A DNA stretch of 64,000 nucleotides from Celoporthe dispersa (lineage: Eukaryota > Ascomycota > Sordariomycetes > Diaporthales > Cryphonectriaceae). The translations under genes and the position numbers were made by a program. Each line of letters starts with the position of its first letter. Positions within the stretch are counted from its first letter, which is position 1. The stretch covers positions 2,170,001 through 2,234,000 of the forward strand of contig WAID01000001.1 in NCBI GenBank assembly GCA_016584495.1. The letters run 5' to 3'. The notes beneath the pieces are model-generated. The model did no database searches and was not told where the DNA came from. It worked only from the letters and a program-made list of their open reading frames with translations. Positions 46,760 to 56,891 of the stretch are shown piece by piece.

Positions 46760-49352
46760 TTACAGCATGCTGGGCCAGCCGTCAAAGTAGTCAGCGGAAA
46801 CAGACGCGCTGGGCAGCGGCGGGAACACGAGGTCGGCCCCGGGCCCGCCAGGGTTCTGCAGGACGGACTGCTGAGACGACATGTCGAACGTGCCGTCGAC
46901 GAAGCCAAACTCGTCCGGGGCGCCGCCGAGCGCAGATGCATCGGGCGGCCCGCTGCCCAGCTGACCATCGCCCACGCCCAGCAGGCGCGTGAGGCGCAGG
47001 ACGCTGGGCGGGACCGTCATTGTGGGCGGGACGGTGATCATCTGGCTCTGCTGGTGGCTGCCGGCACCGCACGAGGCCGACGCGATGCTGGCGGCGGAGT
47101 GAGGCGGGGAGAGCTGCTGCGGGTCGTCCGGCTGGCCCAGGGTACCAGGCCCCGCGACGGCACCGCCACTGACGTTGTTGTTGTTGTTGTTGTTGTTGTT
47201 GTCGTTGTTCATGGCGCCTAACGGGGGCGAGTTCATGCGCGTCAGCACGCCCTGGCCCAGGGGCACGAGCCCGGAGGCGTCCGGCCCGCCCGGCCTCAGC
47301 TGCGCCCTGGCCTGGCGCGTCTGCTGCATGCACCGGTCGATGCGGCTGATCTGGGCCTGGAGCTTGGCGGCGAAGAGGCTGGGCCGCGGGGCGGCCGAGG
47401 GCGGGCCGCGCGAGGCCTCGAGCTTCTCGAGGAAGTTGGCCAGGATGAGCAGGATGTTGCGGACCTGCAGGTAGGACCAGGAGGAGAGCGGGGCGCGGTC
47501 CCTGATGGCGCTGCCGAGGACGTGGCCGACGTGGGCGATGTGGTGCAGGCTGCCGGTGCTCGCGGCGTTGAACCAGCCGGGCGGCACGGCGCCGAGCTCG
47601 TCGAGCAGCTCGCCGGCGATGGCGCAGCGCAGGTGCACGTTGGGGTTGGTCTCGGCGCCGACGAGCAGCATCTTGAGGTTGTTGGTGGTGAAGAGGATGT
47701 TGGTCGCGACGAAGCCGTGGCGGTCGGCCTGCGGGTCGCCCGTCATGGTCTTGACGGCCTTGAGCTCGGGCGGCAGGTCGCGGTGCAGCGTCGCGATGAG
47801 GTGCAGGATGTCGGCGGCGAGGTGGTGCGCCGACGACTGCTGCCGCGCGCGCGAGAGGAAGGCGTTGAGCGTGCCGCCCGGCTCCTCCTCCGAGACCTCG
47901 TGCCACGCGCGCATCTGCGTGTCCATGTTCTCAAAGAGCCGGTACAGGTCGGTGCAGTAGTTCCAGCCGCGCAAAAGGAGACGCGCTCGGGCCGGTAGCG
48001 GATCGCGCCCGCCGTCATGTCCTCGTCGTCGTAGATTTCGGCCGGGTAGAGCACGGTGGTCTTTGCCTCGCGCTGCCGCGACGGCAGGCCGAAGTTGATG
48101 GCCAGGTACTGGTCCTGCTGGTATGCGCCCCAGAACTCCGCGCGAGGAACAAGGTCAGCGGTCGGCTCTCTCTCTCTCTCGATCTGTTTAGCTTACCAGC
48201 CTGCGCCTCTCCTGCCTCTCGATCTCGGTAAGGTCGGCGGGCCACCTGGCCTCGGCGTAGAAACCGTGCATAGTGGACAGGGCGGTATAGTCGCTCAGGT
48301 GCGAGATGGCCGAGTTCAGCTGCCCGTTCTGCAGACACACCGACGCCAGCAGGAAGCTCGCCCGCATGGCCTGGTAGTAGTCACCGGCGGCTGCCATGTC
48401 CCTCGGCATTGCCCCGACCGCTGCCGAGTAGCACTGCGACGAGAGCGCTGCCGCCCTGGAGCGGACATCGCTGAGCTGGAGATGTCGGGGCAGCGGGACG
48501 CCGCAGTACAGCCGTCCGGCCGTCAGAGCGCAGACGGCCATAGTGACGACGAAGATGCCCCAGTCGGAGCGGTAGAGCTGCTGCTGGACCTGGGCGTAGA
48601 AGGTGGGCCAGTGAAAGACGGGCTTCACGGGGTAGATGGTGTGGTAGTACACGTCCACGAGGCCCTCGATCACCTTGGGCCGGACGACATCCTCGAGCTC
48701 GAGGGGGAAAAGCCCTTGCTGGGAGGCAGCAGGCGAGTCACCACCGCTGCCACTGGCCGCCGCAATCGACGGCTCGGCGGCCATCGAGTCCATGCCGGCC
48801 CCGGTGGCCGGGGGGAAAAGGCTGGGCGGTGCTGGATAGGGTCGGGGCGCTGTCGCCGGCAGCCGCCTCTGACGTGCGACGTGCTCCGCGGACGGGAGGC
48901 TGAACCCAAGTACAGTCAGCAGGAGAAGCAGGAAGAAGGGGCAGCCAGGGTTCTCCACAGACTCACGCCCCTCCGCCTGCACGGCCTGGTATATGTGCAA
49001 TCTACGTTTTGGTCCTCGCAGCGGCTGCAGGTGACGCCCGCGATGCCCGGCTCGCACTACGCAGAAAAACCGCACAAGTCAGGACAATGAAACCAACAAA
49101 GCCTCGCCCCGAAGCAAAAGGGGGCGGACGGACGCGAGGCCATTTACCCTACAAGCATTCCGATGGCACCGGTCGCAGGCGCGCTGCCACGAGTCTCGGT
49201 CAGCCAGCGCTGTCATTCTTCTTGGGCACTCCCGGGCCTCCAGCACGACTTACAGTGCCCCTCTTGCGCTTGGTGCCTCCTCCAGACGGCGCGCCAGACG
49301 ACGACAAGTCGCGGTTGAGGTGGTTCGCTTCGGCCGCAGTCGACGAAGGCAT
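46760..49352 (-). CDS. Zn2Cys6 transcription factor TF2 (paralogue of TF1), one frame break
   Basis: Nuclear regulator paralogous to TF1. Exon 1 is 49352-49254 (MPSSTAAEANHLNRDLSSSG... to GTKRKRGT). Exons 49183-49148 and 49056-48967 encode the zinc cluster RACDRCHRNACR / CEPGIAGVTCSRCEDQNVDCTYTRP. The middle-homology region includes TIYPVKPVFHWPTFYAQVQQ, LTEIERQERRRL and, after an intron, FWGAYQQDQYLAINFGLPSR. The frame breaks at A4 (47973-47976), one base short of VSFLRGWNYCTD. The rest reads through to a polyasparagine run (47172-47207) and the end VSADYFDGWPSML-stop. It shares domain order, the IRCAIA/LRCAIA..ELLDELGA block and the FDGWP ending with TF1. It is divergent from the tyrosinase gene, which it probably controls. 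Confidence 0.82.
47172..47207. repeat. (GTT)n trinucleotide repeat coding polyAsn in TF2
   Basis: GTT/TTG array with one GTC unit, read as AAC codons on the minus strand, giving a run of asparagines in the low-complexity C-terminal third of TF2. Confidence 0.9.
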
Positions 49353-49998
49353 CTTGTCGGACGCGTGATCCAGACGGAGAAACACACACAAGACAAACAA
49401 AACAAAAAAAAAAAAAAAAAAAAAGGTGGGCGAAGCATCAAGCGTACGCCGGACCAGAGACTGCCAGCGCCTCGGATCAACAGCTGCCAGCCACCGCCGA
49501 GATCCTGCCATGTCGTCAAGTGCCGCTACCCTGCCGCTGGGGGAGTGCGGGGTCACACATCCCCCGCAAAATCCCCCCGCTGTAGGGTTGCATCCGACCC
49601 CGGATTTCCTGGTACTTAAGCTTAAGGGAGCCTCTTTACACCCACAGCCACTGCACACGCGCCTCGGCTGACCAATAGGGAAAACTGTCACGGCAGTCCC
49701 CCACGAGGACGACGTTGAAGATATCTCGAGGCTGCGACCATGGCCCCCCCGGCTCACGAACCCCCGTCGGTCTATCCTCCGGCTTTACTGCGAGGATCCA
49801 CTAGCAGTATCTCCAGAGGCGATGGGGCCGGAGACTGAGCTGCCAGCTTGCGGCTGCAGGCAGCGAGAGGCCATGGTACTTAGCCAGTCTCATGGACCTG
49901 CCTGACGGCGTGGATAGCCATGACCAGGAGCCCTCAACAGCTGCCTGCCCTCCCCCCCCCCCCTAGCTGCCTTCTCCCTGCCCACATCGTCCGTCATC
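49353..49998. promoter_or_regulatory. Divergent promoter region, TF2 / tyrosinase
   Basis: 646 bp between head-to-head starts. It contains a 20-nt A run (about 49403-49423), a C-rich tract near 49955-49964 and CGG/CCG half-sites. The arrangement mirrors the TF1/multicopper-oxidase promoter. Confidence 0.5.
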
Positions 49999-51159
49999 AT
50001 GTGGTCTCGCGCCAGCTTCTCGACCCCGGCGTTGCTGGCGCTGTCGGCGCTGAGCCTCGTCCCGCCCGCTCGGGGACTGTCAGTGGCTCGGCGCTCAGAG
50101 ACAGGATGCACAGAAGAGAACATGGCGGTGCGGAGGGAGTGGTAAGTCATCCTGCTGCTCTTCGTGCGGCGGCGACAGAAGCTCACCACAAGTCGCTATA
50201 CACAGGTCGAGCCTTGGCCCGGACGAGCGCGTAGCCTTCACGGACGCGGTGCAGTGCCTGATAGACTCCCCGTCCAAGTTCAACACGACCGCGTACCCGG
50301 CCGTGGTAAACCGGTACGACGACTTCATCGCCGTCCACGTCAACTACACATTTGTCATCCACCTGGACGCCATCTTCCTGCCGTGGCACCGCGGCTACGT
50401 GCGCCTGTTCGAGCAGGCGCTCCAGGAGGAGTGCGGCTACGGCTCCACCCTGCCCTACTGGGAGTGGCAGCTCTACACGGACGCGCCGCTGCGCAACTCG
50501 ACCCTCTTCGACGGCAGCCCCTACTCGCTCGGCAGCGACGGCGTCTTCACCAACGAGACGCTCGGCTTCCCGCAGGGCACGGGGGGCGGCTGCGTCTTCG
50601 AGGGCCCTTCAGCAACCGCACGACGACCTTTGTCGACTTCCCGGGCGACCTCATCACCGACAACATCGATAACAACGGCAGCGGCGCGCTGCCGGCCTAC
50701 GCGTTCGACTACAACGCCAGCTGCTTCCAGCGCGACCTCAACGACTGGGCGCTGCGCACCAACAACAACGCCCACAACATCTCGGTGCTGCTCAGCCAGA
50801 CCACGCTCGAGGACTTCCAAAACACCCTCTCGAGCCCCGAGGGCGCGACCTGGTTCGGCGCACACGGCGGCGGCCACGTGGCCATGGGCGGCGACGGCGC
50901 CGACCTCTTCACCAGCCCCACCGACCCGGCCTTCTTTCTGCACCACGCCCAGGTCGACCACGTCTGGTGGCAGTGGCAGCAGCAGGACCTCGAGGCCCGC
51001 GCCTACGCTCTCTTCGGCACCAAGACGCTCGAGAACGTGCCGCCGTCGGACAACCTGACCCTCGAGGACTACATCACGTGGGGGCCCCTGACGGAAGACA
51101 AGCAGGTCGTGGACCTTATGCTGCCGGACGAGGGCATCTTCTGCTACCGCTACGAGTGA
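49999..51159 (+). CDS. Secreted tyrosinase (type 3 copper), one frame break
   Basis: Binuclear copper monophenol/o-diphenol oxidase producing quinones. Exons 49999-50141 and 50206-51159. A signal peptide (ALLALSALSLVPPARG region) suggests secretion. The CuA histidines lie in VHVNYTFVIHLDAIFLPWHR, with His at about 92, 100 and 109. The CuB ligands lie in AHGGGHVAMGG and FFLHHAQVDHVWW. The protein is about 365 residues with no long C-terminal latency domain, like the short secreted fungal tyrosinases. One C is missing in 50605-50607: GCVFEGP is followed by SATARR as written, while the corrected frame gives FSNRTTTFVDFPGD. The neighbouring TF2 is divergent and an MFS gene lies downstream on the same strand. 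Substrate (monophenol or only diphenol) cannot be told from sequence. Confidence 0.88.
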
Positions 51160-52230
51160 GATCCTGGACGCTTCCGCCAGGGCGGGGTGGAGAGGGGAGA
51201 AGGAGGATGCTGAAGGATGCTAGAGGATGCTGGAGGGGAGGGAGCGAGGGTGATGCTCCGTGGATGATGATCCCCAATGGGCCATCGGGGCAGAAGAGCC
51301 ATGTTCTCCTGGCCGGCCGTTCTAGATTATGGACTATTGAAGCAATACTGGAAACTGCAGTCTCTACCGCAGTAAACTTTTTGCCCCCAGCATACACCGG
51401 AGCGTGGTACTTTGTGCCTCGTGATCTTGAAGATTTGCTTCTTACTGAACACTCGGGCTTGGGCCTCAAGAAACCTAGCTCTAGTAGTCGGATCTGCAGT
51501 TGGAGCAGTGATAGCCGTGTGCCGAAGCCCTGAGTACCGAAACGGATCGCAGCTCCATTGCTAGATACCAGACGTATTGGCCTCCTGGGTCTGCGGGGGG
51601 AGGCTGGCAGGGCGGGAGAGAGAACGCTGCACTGACAGCCCAGAAAGGGCCACGGGGCCCAACCGGATCTCAGAGCTGAGAAATCTCGGCACTCGAGCGA
51701 GTCTAGGCGGTCAATATTCAGACCCCTAGAGCAATAGGTAAGAGAGAGAGAAGCACTCCCGGCAGGTGCAAAGGTCTCTGGTAAACCTGAAGGATCTGAC
51801 GAGGTCACAAGGCCAAACCGTTATGTCAAACTGGGCCTAGCGGTACGGTGAAAGAGCTTTGGGAACCAGAGCCGGGCCGGGCCGGAAGATCAACAGCTGA
51901 GTGGCTTCTTAAGTACGACTGGGATGGTTTAACCGGACCCCTGAAGGTTTTCCCCAGATCCCATCTCTCTCGCGGCACAACTACCTGAGGTGCGAATGTA
52001 GCGGACCCGCCTGGGATGGACAGCTCACAGAGAGGAGCCGACAGGAAGATGCTTCCCCTGAGCTGCCTCACAGCTGCTGTCGACGTGGAGAGCGCTCCAG
52101 CCTGGATCTCTCCTCAACCTGCGAGCCCAGCAACCCGGCCTCCAAACTCATCTGGTCCACGAGCCCGCCCGAGCAAGTCGAGGGATCGGAGACGCGGCAG
52201 TCAGTCGAGATCGCATGGGCTTGACACGAG
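51160..52230. other. Intergenic region between tyrosinase and MFS
   Basis: About 1.07 kb, tandem orientation. It presumably contains the tyrosinase 3' UTR and the MFS promoter. GGATGCT is repeated several times near 51205-51232. No gene is recognised. Confidence 0.5.
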
Positions 52231-53718
52231 ATGGCTCCGTCCACAGCAACAGCCCGCACCTCAGGTCCAGCGCCTCCGCCTCCAGCACGACATGCCAGAG
52301 AAGACGAGACGGCAGAGGCAGACGAGGCAGCTCCAGACACGACCGGACGGCCGCCGCAGGACTCGCAGGACCCGCGGAGCTGGCCGACGAGCCGGAAATG
52401 GCTGCTCATCTCGGCCGTGTCGGCCAACACGTTGCTGACGGCCCTGGGCGCGACGATCCCCGCGCCCGGCGTGCCGCAGCTGATGGCCCAGTTCCGCTCC
52501 GACAACGACCTGCTCGAGAGCTTCGTCGTGTCCGTCTACGTGCTCGGCTTCGCGCTCGGCCCCCTCGTCGTCGCGCCCGCCTCGGAGACGTACGGCCGGC
52601 GGCCCGCCTACCTCGCCGGGATCGCCGGCTTCCTGCTGTGGAGCGTGGCGTGCGCGCTGGCGCCCTCGATGGCGCCGCTGCTGGTCTTCCGCCTGCTGGC
52701 CGGCGGCTTCGGCGCGGCGCCCTTCACGCTCGGCGGCGGCAGCATCGCCGACATGGTCGAGCCAGCGCAGCGCGGCACCGCCATGGGCATCTGGATGGCC
52801 GGCCTGACCGTCGGGCCCGTCCTCGGCCCGACCATTGGCGGCTTCGTGAGCGCCCACCTCGGGTGGCGGTGGAACTTCTGGATCCTGGCCATCATGGCCG
52901 GTGCGATGCTGCTGGCCATGGGCCTTACCATGCGGGAGACGTTTGAGCCCGTGCTGCTCGCGCGGAGGGCCAGGAGGCAGCAGAAGGAGGAGGCGGACGG
53001 CCCAAACCTGCCAGCTCGTCTCGACGGGGCGCAAAAGATGACGGACCGGCTGCGGGCGGCCGTCGTCCGGCCGACCAGGCTGCTCTTCGGCTCGCTGATC
53101 CTGTTCCTGCTCTGCCTCTACGTTGCCATCACCTACACCATCATGTTCATCCTGTTTACCACCTTCACGGAGGTCTTCGAGGGCCAGTACGGCATCTCGA
53201 CCGAGCTGTCGGGGCTCGTCTACCTGGGCTGGGGCGTCGGCTCGGTGGCCGGCCAGGCGCTCTACGTCTTCTGGACGAACCGCTTCGTGGCGCGCCGCCT
53301 GGCCAAGGGCGACTTCAGGCCGGAGCACCGGCTACCGCTCATGATCCCCGGCGGCCTGCTCATGGCCGTCGGCCTCGTCTGGTACGGGTGGTCCGCGCAG
53401 GCGCGGCTGCACTGGATCGTGCCCATCATCGGCACGGCCTTTGCCGCCGTCGGCCTGACCATCATCTTCACCGCGCCCCTGGCCTACCTCATCGACGTCT
53501 TCACCACCTACGCGGCCTCGGCCATCGCGGCCAACGTCGTCCTGCGCTCCGTCTTCGCCGCCGTCGTCCCGCTCTGCGGCGAGAGCCTGTACGGCACGCT
53601 GGGCCTGGGCTGGGGCAACACGCTGCTGGCCCTGCTGTCGCTGGCCTGCATGCCGATCGCGGTGTTTCTCTACTACCGCGGGGAGAGGATCCGCACGAGG
53701 TATCCTGTCAAGCTATGA
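52231..53718 (+). CDS. MFS drug:H+ antiporter-type transporter (DHA1)
   Basis: A single 495-codon exon, intact. The cytosolic N-terminus is Ala/Pro-rich and ends in the typical DPRSWPTSRKWLLI lead-in. About twelve membrane segments follow. The DHA1 signature SETYGRRPAY sits in the loop between segments 2 and 3. The antiporter motif C region is GIWMAGLTVGPVLGPTIGGF in segment 5, followed by GWRWNFWIL. The central loop contains a basic RRARRQQKEE stretch. The family exports small molecules, mostly toxic or secondary metabolites. Its position after the tyrosinase on the same strand suggests efflux of an oxidised phenolic or island product, but this is inference. Confidence 0.88.
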   Translation: MAPSTATARTSGPAPPPPARHAREDETAEADEAAPDTTGRPPQDSQDPRSWPTSRKWLLISAVSANTLLTALGATIPAPGVPQLMAQFRSDNDLLESFVVSVYVLGFALGPLVVAPASETYGRRPAYLAGIAGFLLWSVACALAPSMAPLLVFRLLAGGFGAAPFTLGGGSIADMVEPAQRGTAMGIWMAGLTVGPVLGPTIGGFVSAHLGWRWNFWILAIMAGAMLLAMGLTMRETFEPVLLARRARRQQKEEADGPNLPARLDGAQKMTDRLRAAVVRPTRLLFGSLILFLLCLYVAITYTIMFILFTTFTEVFEGQYGISTELSGLVYLGWGVGSVAGQALYVFWTNRFVARRLAKGDFRPEHRLPLMIPGGLLMAVGLVWYGWSAQARLHWIVPIIGTAFAAVGLTIIFTAPLAYLIDVFTTYAASAIAANVVLRSVFAAVVPLCGESLYGTLGLGWGNTLLALLSLACMPIAVFLYYRGERIRTRYPVKL

Positions 53719-54954
53719 CGAGGGCGGGCTTCGATGTCATTGGTATCCTCATGATGACCGCAGCTGATTCCCCAGATGGCATACTTCAACATGTTTGCTA
53801 GTCAGAACAGATTTACAAAAAGAAAATACGAAGAAAATGCTTCTCTATAGATCTCAACCCTTCCTATAGAACAATTGAAGTTGTATCCTACTGGTAGAGA
53901 CTTGAAGCCAGCGCACCAGGCTACGGCATGAATCGTGATGGGCGGAAACGGACTCCTCTTGAAGGAGAAAGGGAGGGGAGGGGAGGGGGGCCACAACTGG
54001 AGCGAAGGAACCAGGTTTCTCCATGAGCCAAGGTGAAAGAGATGCAATGCCAAATCAAAGATCCATTCCTACAATCCTGCTATTTTGTTCCTTCAGGCTG
54101 GGCATGACGCACTTTTGGGGCAGATAAAAGAGGTCTTCTTAGCAGGCATCTCACATGCCATCACATGGCTACCAAGGAATAAAATCATGGTCAAAAAGTT
54201 TGGTTACTCAACCTCTCGAAGTGCACTTGTGGACGCGCAGTCTTGGGAGCACACTTGTGGGAGTGTGTTTGTGGGGGGGAGGACAGAGATTTCTCGTCGT
54301 GTGACTGCAGCAAAGCGGCAATCCCAAGTCTACCCGAGCCTTGATGTGCCCGTCCTTGTCTGGAGAGGGCATGCCTTCTACCTCGTGGCAGTCCGGAACA
54401 CACTCAGGGGCAGTTGCCCTAGTTCTACCGGTCATGCCCAGGGCCCCTGTGACCAAAAAGACTATTGCTCCTTGTTGACTTATTGGGTGGCCGGTTTAAC
54501 AGGTACAACTGGATGTATCGCCAAAACCATCGGCAGAATCGAGCTTTGGGGTTTAGACAGGGACCGCCAGACACGGGGCTAGGACGCGCCTGTTCACTGT
54601 CCTGTCAGAATGTCCTCAGACCTAAGCCGGCTCATAGGGGAGGGGGAACGAAGACGGGTCAGGAACAGAGAGAGAGGGAGGGAGGGAGGGAGAGATAGAG
54701 AGACGAAACTGGGGCAAAGAAACAGCCAGTCAGGGCGCCATGAGACACACAGTCTCGCAGAGGCACGAGCAGATAGCCGTACGAGAATCATCTAGTGTTT
54801 CTATAAGATTCACGAACTCGAGCCCCGAGGCGTTATCACTGCAGCCATAGCGGCTAACAACTCTGCGAGCTCGCTTTCCTGTTCCCCTCGTTGAAAGAAC
54901 TGTGCAACTCAACTTTGTATCAGCCAATCATCATCATCATCATCATCAATCACC
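53719..54954. other. Intergenic region, no supported gene
   Basis: About 1.2 kb upstream of the 2OG-oxygenase gene. An open frame of about 165 codons (54085-54582) lacks an ATG start and motifs. A purine tract lies near 54660-54705 and an (ATC)n array directly before the next start. Confidence 0.5.
54926..54948. repeat. (ATC)n trinucleotide repeat in 5' leader
   Basis: About eight ATC units end 6 bp before the start codon of the 2OG oxygenase gene. They probably lie in its 5' untranslated region. Confidence 0.8.
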
Positions 54955-56253
54955 ATGTCGACCTCCTTCTCGTCCATCCCCCTGGTTGACCTCGCGCGGC
55001 TCCGGAACCCCGAGACCAAGAAGGCCGAGCTGGCCGTGCTTCGCGACTCGATCTTCAACGTAGGCTTTCTGTATCTCGTCAATAACGGCGTCGAGGCAAG
55101 TAGTGGCCCCTCTGACCTCTCCGTCCCCCGATGACATGAGGAAGACAAACTCGATGATCCTAACAAGACGGTGTGCGAACACAATCGATCACAGGCCCTC
55201 ATCAAGGAGGTTCACGCGCGTCTGCCCGAGGTGTTTGCCATCTCGTCCGAGGACAAGACCAATGTCGACATGCTCAACTCGCCCTCGTTCTTGGGCTATA
55301 CCAACGTCGGGCGCGAGACGACGGCCAAGATCACGGACCTGAGAGAGGTGAGAGGATGACCCGTACACATGCCGCGAAGGCACTCAAGGGGCCAAGCTGA
55401 TGCTCACCACCTGCCAGCAATTTGACTTCGGGTCGGACTGCCCCGAGTTCAAGGAGGGTGACCCCTTCTGGCAGAGGATCGAAGGGCCCAGCCAGGTTTG
55501 TGGAGTCCCACGACAGCCCCTTTCTTCCGCCGCCCAAGAGGTGCCACCAGCACGCGATCACAGGCTGACTGACCGGCCTGCCAGTTCCCCAACGACTGGA
55601 TCAAGGACCTCGTGCAGCGGTACATGGCCGCCATGCAGACGCTGGGGCAGGAGTTCGTCGGCTTCGCGGCCGAGAGCATCGGTCTCGGGCGCGACACGTT
55701 CGCCGACTTCATCGGCACCATGTCGCGGCTCAAGTTCGTCAAGTACCCGCAGTCGGCGCCCGGCTCGCAGGGCGTCGGCCCGCACAAGGACTCGTTCGGC
55801 CTGTTCACGTACTTGGCGCAGGACGGCGTCGGCGGCCTGCAGGTGCTCAACAAGGCGGGCGAGTGGATCGACGCGCCGCCCATCGACGGCAGCCTCGTCA
55901 TCAACATCGCGCAGGGCTTCGAGGCCATCACGGGCGGCGTGTGCTCGGGCACGACGCACCGCGTCGTCGCGCCCACGCGCTGCACGCGCTACAGCGTCCC
56001 CTTCTTCCAGGCCGTGCGGCTCGACCTGCGGCTCGAGGAGCTCGAGAGGTCGGCCGCCAGCATCGTGTCGCAGATCCCGGCGTCCGAGGACCAGAGGAAG
56101 CGCGCGGTCGACGTCCCGAGCGAGCTGCTCTCCCCGCAGTACGCGAGCTTCGGCGAGGCCCAGCTCCGGAACCGCATCTTCAGCCACCCCGACGTGGGCC
56201 AGAAGTGGTACCCTGACCTGTTCCAGCGGTACTCGCAGATGCCGGTGGCGTAA
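54955..56253 (+). CDS. Isopenicillin-N-synthase-like 2OG/Fe(II) oxygenase
   Basis: Soluble non-haem iron oxygenase of the DIOX_N/2OG-FeII_Oxy family. Four exons (54955-55095, 55195-55347, 55418-55495, 55585-56253) give 346 residues in a clean frame. The first intron starts GCAAGT and ends CACAG, a GC-AG intron; the other two are GT-AG. The N-terminal domain begins FSSIPLVDLARL and contains GFLYLVNNGV. The iron facial triad is H191-x-D193 (GPHKDSFGLFTYL) and H249 (GTTHRV). The 2OG carboxylate site R-x-S is R259-Y-S261. Fungal homologues hydroxylate, desaturate or epimerise secondary metabolites, and some act on plant hormone-like acids; substrate is unknown here. It stands between two MFS genes and converges with the second. 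Confidence 0.88.
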
Positions 56254-56891
56254 TCGGCCCAAGGCATAACCCCCCCTCTAAGAAGCATCAGTGGTAGCGA
56301 TGGAACGCGTAGTTGATACGATGGAGAGTGAGTGGCTGGTAGCGTTGGTGGTGTTAGTCTGAATACGGTAAATTATGCAGGCGCAAGAGGCGTCTGACGG
56401 GCGCTTTGGTCATCTTTCATAGCGAGAACATTGATAAGCTGCTTTGCCTTGAACCATTTCGGACAGAGCTAGTCAGGCTTTTTTTCTTGTACTGTCAAGC
56501 CAGGCCTGGGTCCTCACATGTCGCTTCAATTGTAAGGCAATACCATGAGTAATTGTTAGACAGAGTCGTTCCTGGGACTCGCCGTGCCATCTCTGGCTGT
56601 AGTCATGAGGAGATTCAGGATGTGTCCAGACTTGGTGAAACGCGAGTGCGTCGTAGATGCATTTCTAGGCGGTAGAATGGCTTTGAACTATGCAGAACAA
56701 ATAGTGCGAAAGCTGTCCTCGGCGAGACTCTGGCGGACAGCTGTATTAGGGTGGTTGAAACCTGTAAGGTTTTTTCTATTTTCCCACTCTCCCCTCGAAA
56801 GAGGATAGGCCAGTAGTGTTGAAGCTATCATAACACACACACACACACACACATCTTCCTCCTAAAACAGCATGAGAAAAACGCTCTCGCA
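56254..56891. other. Gap between convergent genes
   Basis: About 640 bp between the 2OG-oxygenase and MFS stop codons. A short AC repeat lies at about 56832-56852. No gene is recognised. Confidence 0.5.

Noticed and set aside
54085..54582. Open frame of about 165 codons on the plus strand
   Set aside because: No ATG at the start, no family motif, no splice or promoter context.
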